Shown here: one piece after another, positions 58,156 through 64,000 of the stretch | How positions within the stretch are numbered: the first letter of the stretch is position 1 | Layout: each line of letters begins with the position of its first letter | Assembly (NCBI RefSeq): GCF_020991475.1 | Contig: NZ_JAJMPA010000002.1 | Location: forward strand, 62,001 to 126,000 | Reading direction: 5' to 3' | From: Pedobacter sp. MC2016-14 | GTDB lineage: Bacteria > Bacteroidota > Bacteroidia > Sphingobacteriales > Sphingobacteriaceae | Length of the DNA: 64,000 nucleotides | Position numbers and translations under genes: made by a program | The notes under the pieces: model-generated | What the model was told of the DNA's origin: nothing | Databases searched by the model: none | What the model saw: only the letters and a program-made list of their open reading frames with translations

Positions 58156-60470
58156 TCTATTGATCTTTTATTGTAAATCAGGTAGCCCAAATGTAGTAAA
58201 ATGCCGTTTCTTTTTACCTTATCATCATACAAATTATAACTTAAGCTTACAGGGCCAATTGGGCTATGGTAAACCAAGCCTGCCGTGCCCGCATAATGAA
58301 GTTTGCTAAAGGAACGGTCATTGGCTATTTCCTGAAAACCAGCTTGTTCAAATTCTTTGTAAGGCAAAAATACAAAACCCTCTATGCGGGCTTCCATATT
58401 TCTCTTTAACTTGTATACGTTTTTCAATCCGCCGGCCAGATAAGTAGTTGCCCTAAACTTTTCCAAAAACAGCGAACGGCTGTCTTGCAGGGGGTAAAAT
58501 GCAGGTGCCACAAGTAGGGTAGAGTAGTAATTGGAAAATAGGGGTTGGTTGGATACCACAGCTTCGGCCAGGTAGCCTACGCTATATTTCTTTTTGTGCA
58601 AAAAGTAGTTTTCGTCGCTTACTTTAAGGTTAAACCATTCCCTGAAAGGCCTGTTTACCCCAACCACATTGTATAAGTTAGTGGTTCGGAAAATGTTACC
58701 CGGAGTATAGTTCTCCTTGCCTGTAAAGTAATTAAGGTTAAACAGAAAATTACGTCCCCTGCTGGCGTATTGTTTGCGGTTTAAGGTATTTTGCTCAAAG
58801 GCAAGACTTACCCTAAAACCGTTAAAAATAGTTTGGTCAAGAATGTCGCCTACGTTAAAGCTATTGGTAGGGCTATAGTTGTCGTTGTTATTGATAAAGG
58901 CCGTCCCCAAAGATACCCTGGTGTTTCTGTTTAAAGGAAAACCAGCTTTAAACTCTATTTTCCTGTCGCCTTGCTCAATATAGGTAGGATGCGGATTTTC
59001 TATAAAGATTTGACTGGTGTTATAATAATTTAAGTGGTTATACGTCAGTTCTGCAGAAATAAAAAGTGGTAATCGTGAAGGGTAGTCTATACGACCGTTT
59101 ATTTGTACAGATTCATAAAACCGCCCCGAATAAAAATTAGTACCAAAAGTATATGCCTTTCGGTTCAGGTAGTTGTACTGCAAACCTAAATAGAAGTTGC
59201 TGATTGGCCTGGAAGAAATGTTTCCGCCTAGATCAAGTTTAATGCTTTTACGCGGTTGTGCCACAATCTCAAAATTGTAACTGTCAGAAGCCTGGTTGTA
59301 GGAGATTTTGGGATATATGGCCTCAAAAGTTTCGTCCGCTACCAGTTTATAATAAGCTTGTTTGATGTCGTAAAGGTTAAAAGTAGTTTGGTCTCTTTTA
59401 AAGAGCCGTTCTATGTAGCGCTTTTGCTGATTGTTTACTCCAGAAACCGTAATGGTGCTGAAAATCATTTCAGGCTTTTTGCCGTTAAAAAGTTCTCTTT
59501 TTTGAGCCAGTTCAGTTGGTGATACCCTGCGTGTAATGTCCTTCTCAATTTTAGGCATGTCAGCCATAGCCGCATCGTAACCCTGTTTAATCAATTCGGC
59601 CACCGGGTTAAAATTTGTAGTGCTGAATTCGCTTAGCTCAGGCTGAATGTAGACACCCTTTTCACCAATCATAGTACTGTCTGACTTAGATAAAAACATG
59701 TAGATCATGAGCCTGCGCATCAGGCGGTCATCGCCGTTTTTAGGATACTCATTAAATGTTTTGGAAGAAACATTTGCCCCTATAATGTAATCAGGATGAA
59801 ATTCTTTTTTGAGCACGTCTACAGGGAAGTTATTATACAAGCCACCGTCAAATACATATTTTCCCTCCAGTTTAATAGGCCTATATACCAATGGTACGGT
59901 CATGGTTGCCCTCACCGCCTCTGCCAGGCTTCCATTTTTAACGGTGATGCTATTTTGTGACAGCACATCAGAAACCATACAGCGGTAGGGCACAAAAAGA
60001 TGGTCAAAATTGTCCTTAGAAGTGGCGGATGCCTGCGAGAAAAGTTCCAGTAAGGCAAAGTTTAAAGGGATATCATTGACCAGGGTTTGTCTAAAATTAA
60101 ACCTTAAACTGGTGTCAACAATCATTTTTGCCGTAACCGCCGAGGCATTGACATTGCTTTTCTGAAAGAAGAAACTGTAATCGCTGCTATAGCGGCCAGC
60201 CACCCAGTCCTGAAAATCACTGGTCAGCGCAATTTTTTCAATTTGCGCAGGTGTATAACCGGCGGCATACATTGCACCAACAATACCTCCCATAGAGGTT
60301 CCCGTAATGTAATCTATCGGAATGTTATGCTCTTCCAGCGCTTTTAAGGTTCCAATATGTGCAAGCCCTTTGGCCCCGCCACCACTCAACACCAAACCTA
60401 CCTTTTGCGCACGTACTGTAGACGCGCAAAAAAACAAGATACAAAGTATGGTGTATTGTAATGCTTTCAC
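58152..60470 (-). CDS. Patatin-like phospholipase with Omp85-like barrel (PlpD type)
   Basis: 772 residues. A signal peptide is followed by a patatin domain: the oxyanion loop GLVLSGGGAKGLAHIG, the nucleophile elbow GTSMGG, and the catalytic aspartate in FDGGLYNN. Around residues 330-400 there is a POTRA-like repeat (ITVSGVNNQQKRYIERLF), and the remainder forms a 16-strand-type barrel ending with tyrosine-rich strands. This order is that of PlpD, a self-transporting or surface phospholipase A1. It is co-transcribed with the small membrane protein downstream. Confidence 0.92.
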   Translation of the reverse strand: MKALQYTILCILFFCASTVRAQKVGLVLSGGGAKGLAHIGTLKALEEHNIPIDYITGTSMGGIVGAMYAAGYTPAQIEKIALTSDFQDWVAGRYSSDYSFFFQKSNVNASAVTAKMIVDTSLRFNFRQTLVNDIPLNFALLELFSQASATSKDNFDHLFVPYRCMVSDVLSQNSITVKNGSLAEAVRATMTVPLVYRPIKLEGKYVFDGGLYNNFPVDVLKKEFHPDYIIGANVSSKTFNEYPKNGDDRLMRRLMIYMFLSKSDSTMIGEKGVYIQPELSEFSTTNFNPVAELIKQGYDAAMADMPKIEKDITRRVSPTELAQKRELFNGKKPEMIFSTITVSGVNNQQKRYIERLFKRDQTTFNLYDIKQAYYKLVADETFEAIYPKISYNQASDSYNFEIVAQPRKSIKLDLGGNISSRPISNFYLGLQYNYLNRKAYTFGTNFYSGRFYESVQINGRIDYPSRLPLFISAELTYNHLNYYNTSQIFIENPHPTYIEQGDRKIEFKAGFPLNRNTRVSLGTAFINNNDNYSPTNSFNVGDILDQTIFNGFRVSLAFEQNTLNRKQYASRGRNFLFNLNYFTGKENYTPGNIFRTTNLYNVVGVNRPFREWFNLKVSDENYFLHKKKYSVGYLAEAVVSNQPLFSNYYSTLLVAPAFYPLQDSRSLFLEKFRATTYLAGGLKNVYKLKRNMEARIEGFVFLPYKEFEQAGFQEIANDRSFSKLHYAGTAGLVYHSPIGPVSLSYNLYDDKVKRNGILLHLGYLIYNKRSIE

Positions 60471-60770
60471 TCCCTAAATTTAGGGTTTTTAGCTTTTAAT
60501 CGGATGATTTAATTTTACTAATGAACATGACATGTCTTTCTTTCCAAATCAAATACGATAGAAAGATTAAAAACGGTGTTTGGACATATGCTGCCCAATG
60601 CTCAGATCGGAAATGTCCCAATGCACCGCATCCAGCTTTTCGTGTGAATTTCGACGCCCTATGGGCAAACATTGTCCTATTTATTGGGTTTAAATAATAG
60701 CCAACAATTAAAATAGACAAGATGAATAGCGGCAAAAAATAAGATTAGTTATCTAAAAATATATAAAAAT
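60471..60770. other. Intergenic stretch without a recognisable gene
   Basis: Between the divergent patatin and FMN reductase genes. An open frame of 79 codons exists on the minus strand (60496-60735), but its composition is unusual for this genome's proteins, it has no recognisable motif and no promoter. The half nearest 60735 is AT-rich and probably holds the FMN reductase promoter, which I could not define. Confidence 0.4.
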
Positions 60771-61331
60771 ATGAACAAGAAAATTGGAATAATTGCAGGG
60801 AGCCTTCGCAAGGAATCGTTCTCTAAAAAAATAGCAGCAGAGGTGGTAAATATGGCACCTGCTGGGTTCGACTTCGAAATTATCTCCATCGCCGACCTTC
60901 CGCTGTACAACCAGGATTTTGATGATGAGGGAAATGTGCCTCAAGCCTACACTGTCTTTAGGGATAAAATGGCCACCATTGAGGGTGTAATCTTCATTAC
61001 ACCAGAATACAATAGATCCGTTCCTGGAGTTTTGAAAAATGCAATCGACGTAGGTTCGCGTCCTTACGGAAAAAGCATTTGGAGCCGCAAACCAGCGGCA
61101 ATTTTTAGTAATTCCCCAAGTAATCTTTCTGCTTTTGGCGCCAATCACCACTTGAGACAAAGCCTTGTGTTTTTGGATATGCCAATTATGCAACAGCCTG
61201 AGGTTTATATTGCTAAGGTAAGTGACTGCTTTGATGAGAATGGTAACCTATCAGAAAGTAAAACAAGAGATTTTCTTCAGGTTGCGGTAATTGCTTACCT
61301 CGAATTATTCACAAAGGTAATCGGCAAATAA
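60771..61331 (+). CDS. NADPH-dependent FMN reductase
   Basis: 186 residues, flavodoxin-like fold. The FMN phosphate loop is IIAGSLRKESFSKKI and the flavin ring contact TPEYNRSVPGVLKNAIDVGSRP. This is the ArsH/ChrR/SsuE-like family that reduces FMN or quinones with NAD(P)H. It stands alone. It could in principle supply FMNH2 to the SsuD-like monooxygenase at 35413, but no sequence link supports that. A strong hairpin terminator follows. Confidence 0.92.
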   Translation: MNKKIGIIAGSLRKESFSKKIAAEVVNMAPAGFDFEIISIADLPLYNQDFDDEGNVPQAYTVFRDKMATIEGVIFITPEYNRSVPGVLKNAIDVGSRPYGKSIWSRKPAAIFSNSPSNLSAFGANHHLRQSLVFLDMPIMQQPEVYIAKVSDCFDENGNLSESKTRDFLQVAVIAYLELFTKVIGK

Positions 61332-61380
61332 AAAAGACGGCAACATTTACCATCAGTTCAATTGTCATCTCAAACCGCAA

Positions 61381-61417
61381 GGAGAGATCTATCTTTTATG
61401 AGATAATAGATCTCTCC
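61381..61417. terminator. Bidirectional hairpin between convergent genes
   Basis: GGAGAGATCTAT and ATAGATCTCTCC form a perfect 12-bp stem around a 13-base loop, followed on the plus strand by a moderately T-rich stretch. It separates the FMN reductase gene from the convergent BNR-repeat gene. Confidence 0.78.
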
Positions 61418-61423
61418 CTGCTT

Positions 61424-62629
61424 TTACATTTTCCACTTTGTGAACTTTAGCGTACTGCTATTGTGATAATCAATCCAGAAAGCAAAAAGTTCATTGCCCT
61501 GAATTAATAGCTTTTGATAGGCTCCTAAATATTCCGTAAAGGTGGCTAGTGGGGTAGGGGAAGTTAGATTTTCCTCTTGCAATACCTTAAATTTACTATC
61601 AAGTAGTTTATAACCAACAAAGAATTTTTGATTACTGAAGTCAGAATACATACAATGGATGTTGCCTTTTTCGTCGAAGGCTGCTGAGGTTAGATTTCCA
61701 AATGAGGTTACCATAAATGGTTTAGCCCAGCTGTTGCCCTCATCCTTACTGTAAGATAAATACGTTTCGTTTCGCTGATGCGGGTTTTGCCAGGTTATAA
61801 TCATTCCTTTTTTATAGGTTGATAGTTCAGTCATTGCAGCCCCTTGTTGGACAGAGACCTGACTTACAACAATGGGCTTTTCAAACGCGATGTTATCAGA
61901 TTTGGCCTTTCTGGCAACCATTATGTTCTTATTTCCATAGGCTCCTATAGAAACGATAACCTGCTTATCTTTCGATATCGCGATTGATGGCCCTAAGAAG
62001 CCCCCACCATTCTCAGAAAATACATCTATAGGCTCTGTCCAGGTTTTTCCTTTGTCTTTAGACATCTGGTACTTTACAGCATTCTTCGCCCTTTTTGGGT
62101 ATGCAACGTATACCAAATGAATTTCGTCTTCGTAGCTTACAAAAGAAGGCTTATCTAAAAGCTGATCATCGCTTTTAATGGGAACCGATTTTAAGTAGAA
62201 CTGCTTTTTAGCGAAATCAAATTCATATAAGGAAATATTGCCAGAATAAAAATCTTTGCCAATGTGCATGCAAACCAGATAAGTATTCCCTTTTTCATTG
62301 TTTGCAACAAAAGGATTGCCTGTACCAAAAGTGTTTGGCAAATCAACAAGGCCTTTTTCTGTCCATTTTTCTCCATTGTTTGCAGAATATTTGTAGCCCA
62401 CCTGCATGTCTGCAGCGTTTTCGTTATTGTCTTTTCGTCCGGTTCTTTTTTCCATCCAAACAGTTACAATCTCGTTTTTAGAAGGTTTGCAGGCACTCAC
62501 TTCAAATGATCGGGTATCACCTAATATTTGAGCCAAATTATGCTGGGCCATAAGGGGCAAAGCAGCATGTGGCAATAAGAAAATTGTAAAAGCTAATTTT
62601 TTGAATATTTGAAAAGATTGTTTCATCAT
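61424..62629 (-). CDS. Exported BNR-repeat (sialidase-like) protein
   Basis: 401 residues from the paired ATGs at 62629, which begin a signal peptide (MMKQSFQIFKKLAFTIFLLPHAALPLMAQ). A longer frame reaches 62716 in an ATGA overlap with the upstream gene but reads through a strong hairpin and adds an unlikely N-terminus. The six-bladed propeller fold is indicated by Asp-box-like repeats YSANNGEKWTEKG, MSKDKGKTWTEP and YSKDEGNSWAKP. The arginine triad of true sialidases is not evident, so a binding protein or a non-sialidase hydrolase is as likely. Confidence 0.8.
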   Translation of the reverse strand: MMKQSFQIFKKLAFTIFLLPHAALPLMAQHNLAQILGDTRSFEVSACKPSKNEIVTVWMEKRTGRKDNNENAADMQVGYKYSANNGEKWTEKGLVDLPNTFGTGNPFVANNEKGNTYLVCMHIGKDFYSGNISLYEFDFAKKQFYLKSVPIKSDDQLLDKPSFVSYEDEIHLVYVAYPKRAKNAVKYQMSKDKGKTWTEPIDVFSENGGGFLGPSIAISKDKQVIVSIGAYGNKNIMVARKAKSDNIAFEKPIVVSQVSVQQGAAMTELSTYKKGMIITWQNPHQRNETYLSYSKDEGNSWAKPFMVTSFGNLTSAAFDEKGNIHCMYSDFSNQKFFVGYKLLDSKFKVLQEENLTSPTPLATFTEYLGAYQKLLIQGNELFAFWIDYHNSSTLKFTKWKM

Positions 62630-62654
62630 CTGTGTTGTATTGCGAAAGGATATT

Positions 62655-62685
62655 AAGAATGGCCAGCTTTGGGGCCGGCCATCTT
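62655..62685 (-). promoter_or_regulatory. Strong intercistronic hairpin
   Basis: On the minus strand, twelve pairs with one bulged T and one G-U pair form between AAGATGGCCGGC and GCTGGCCATTCTT. It lies between the TlpA-like stop and the BNR gene start without a T run, so it more likely sets the expression ratio or blocks exonucleases than terminates. Confidence 0.6.
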
Positions 62686-62712
62686 GCGGTTTAATTATGA
62701 GTTGTGTAATAA

Positions 62713-63966
62713 TCATTTCGAAGCAGCAGGCTGAAGTTTGCTCATTTCAACCATAGTTGAGATCTCCGGGATTGCTTCATCTACACCAATATATCCGGTA
62801 TTCCTAAACCTGATCATACCATTTTTGTCAATAACCACCTTGGTAGGCAGACCTCTAACCTGGAAGGCAGATGACATTGGATTTCTGTGTGTTTGTTCAT
62901 CTCTAAGATCCATATATACATCGAAGGTATAGCGCTTGTTATCAATGATCTTCATCGCATCCTGGGTTGCTGTTGGTACTTTTTCAGAAGTATGAACAAA
63001 CATGAAAACTACAGAAGAGTCTCCTTTATAATAGTCAACGGCCTTTTGCATACCAGGAAAAGAGCCTACACAGGGAATACACCAGGTGGCCCAAAAATCA
63101 ATAATTATAGTTTTACCTTTCAGACTTTTCAATGATACCAGTTTTCCGTTTACATCCTTGATTTCGAAGTCTGGTGCTTGTTCATTTACTTTCATTTTTT
63201 CTACAGCAACCCGCATTTGTTGGGCTTGCGCAGCATCTATAGAATCCATCACAGTCTTAAAGCGTTGATTACTTCCGTACTTTTTTGCAAAAAGTGTTTT
63301 TACGCCTTCTTTAAACTCTGCTCCAAAATATCCAGGCCTGGTCAATAATTTATTGATCTCTGTGAGCGCCAGGTCAGTATTACCGGAGCGCATCAAGGCG
63401 AGTACATACAATTCTGAATTTTTGGTACGTTGCTTTCCACCAACAGGGGCAAGATAAGGTAAAGCCTCTTTATACTTCCCCTGTCTAAAGCGTATGGTAC
63501 CACGTTGAAAACGAAGCTGCTGTTTTTCTTGTTCAGAAAAGGAGGTATCAGCAATACCATTTGGCGATGCATCAACAATTGCTGTAATCATGCGTTCGGC
63601 ATCATCCAGTTTTCCCGCTTCAATCAGTTTCTGTACAACTGCCAAAATCGTCCCGTTTTTCCAGTTCGTTTCTTTAATCTGGCTGATCAACAAATTGGCT
63701 TTTGCTGCATTTCCAGCTTCTGCGTAGGCTATAGCAGTATATTCACAACCAGCATCAATTAAGGTTTGGTTGTTTCCTACGTCAATTTTTGTACGCATCA
63801 TTTTGAGCATCAGTTCCATTCTTTCAGGATCAACATCGGACTTGATTGCATTAAAAAGGCCAGAAAGTGTAGTGTCTGATGGCAGGGATTGAGCAATGGC
63901 ATTTGTTGTAAACGTAAGCAGGTATACAAAACCTGCTATTAAGGAGTTTAAAATAATTCTTTTCAT
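62713..63966 (-). CDS. TlpA-like thioredoxin-fold protein with N-terminal TPR-like domain
   Basis: 417 residues. A signal peptide (MKRIILNSLIAGFVYLLTFTTNAIAQ) is followed by about 220 residues of helical, TPR-like repeats (NGTILAVVQKLIEAGKLDDAERMI, QRGTIRFRQGKYKEALPYLAPV) and a C-terminal TlpA/ResA-type thioredoxin domain with active site WCIPC (DFWATWCIPCVGSFPGMQ) and the cis-proline region GLPTKVVID. It likely exchanges disulfides in the periplasm. It is first in a two-gene unit with the BNR protein. Confidence 0.9.
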   Translation of the reverse strand: MKRIILNSLIAGFVYLLTFTTNAIAQSLPSDTTLSGLFNAIKSDVDPERMELMLKMMRTKIDVGNNQTLIDAGCEYTAIAYAEAGNAAKANLLISQIKETNWKNGTILAVVQKLIEAGKLDDAERMITAIVDASPNGIADTSFSEQEKQQLRFQRGTIRFRQGKYKEALPYLAPVGGKQRTKNSELYVLALMRSGNTDLALTEINKLLTRPGYFGAEFKEGVKTLFAKKYGSNQRFKTVMDSIDAAQAQQMRVAVEKMKVNEQAPDFEIKDVNGKLVSLKSLKGKTIIIDFWATWCIPCVGSFPGMQKAVDYYKGDSSVVFMFVHTSEKVPTATQDAMKIIDNKRYTFDVYMDLRDEQTHRNPMSSAFQVRGLPTKVVIDKNGMIRFRNTGYIGVDEAIPEISTMVEMSKLQPAASK

Positions 63967-64000
63967 CTATGTACTTTTTAACGATTGACTACTTAAAGCT

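Noticed and set aside
60496..60735. 79-codon minus-strand ORF in the patatin-FMN reductase gap
   Set aside because: No recognisable motif, no promoter or ribosome site, and odd composition. It may be a relic or chance frame, so it is described only as intergenic.
1..64000. CRISPR arrays, insertion sequences, prophage or integrative element borders
   Set aside because: No regularly spaced direct repeats, transposase or integrase genes, or tRNA-end duplications were seen; tRNA-Cys shows no attachment-site repeat.

Overview
The window is chromosomal DNA of an AT-rich member of the Bacteroidota, most likely Sphingobacteriaceae (Pedobacter-like). Supporting this are a SusC/SusD pair, a TamL-type lipoprotein, a type IX secretion plug protein, an exosortase N (XrtN) cassette, and many upstream sequences with the Bacteroidota promoter pattern TTTG-N17-20-TAnnTTTG. 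Species placement is inference. I saw no insertion sequence, prophage, CRISPR array or rRNA operon.

Layout. 1-896: 3' end of a Zn/Cd-type P1B ATPase. 921-5730 (minus): a four-gene operon of membrane protein, small winged-helix regulator, VIT-domain sorting target and exosortase XrtN, with one perfect 19-bp palindrome at the operon start and again before the VIT gene. 5765-28528: mostly housekeeping and envelope genes (DPP IV-like peptidase, GT87-like membrane protein, valS, holA with a lone HsdR-N nuclease-like protein, zinc metalloprotease, EVE protein, antiporter, thioesterase, cytoplasmic GH13 amylase, T9SS plug, ABC-F, AsmA-like, pyrD, META lipoprotein).

28700-39230: the most unusual region. 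A five-gene plus-strand operon (SusC, SusD, periplasmic amidohydrolase, SsuD-like flavin monooxygenase, APC permease) faces a minus-strand PhyH-type dioxygenase gene. Each transcription unit is preceded by a tiny ORF missed by length-filtered gene calling: a 32-residue peptide ending HCCGSCMR and a 28-residue peptide ending CCCCCFC. Both tiny ORFs lie just downstream of copies of one palindrome, CTAYYAAWTTRRTAG. I read this as a sulfur-scavenging regulon with a shared repressor and cysteine-codon leader peptides; the function is inferred.

41581-54102: nitrate/nitrite assimilation. A Crp/Fnr regulator with four FNR-spaced cysteines and mobA are followed by a convergent seven-gene operon (nirB, nirD, a small exported protein, nitrate transporter, a nitrate reductase fused to its own flavoprotein, a nitrate-reductase-associated protein, a rubredoxin fusion). 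Divergent cobA supplies the sirohaem precursor. The nirB-cobA gap carries Crp/Fnr-like half-sites that recur upstream of the regulator.

54127-64000: a 57-residue basic protein behind tRNA-Cys, an RNA methyltransferase overlapping tamL head to head, a PlpD-like patatin, an FMN reductase, a BNR-repeat protein and a TlpA-like thioredoxin.
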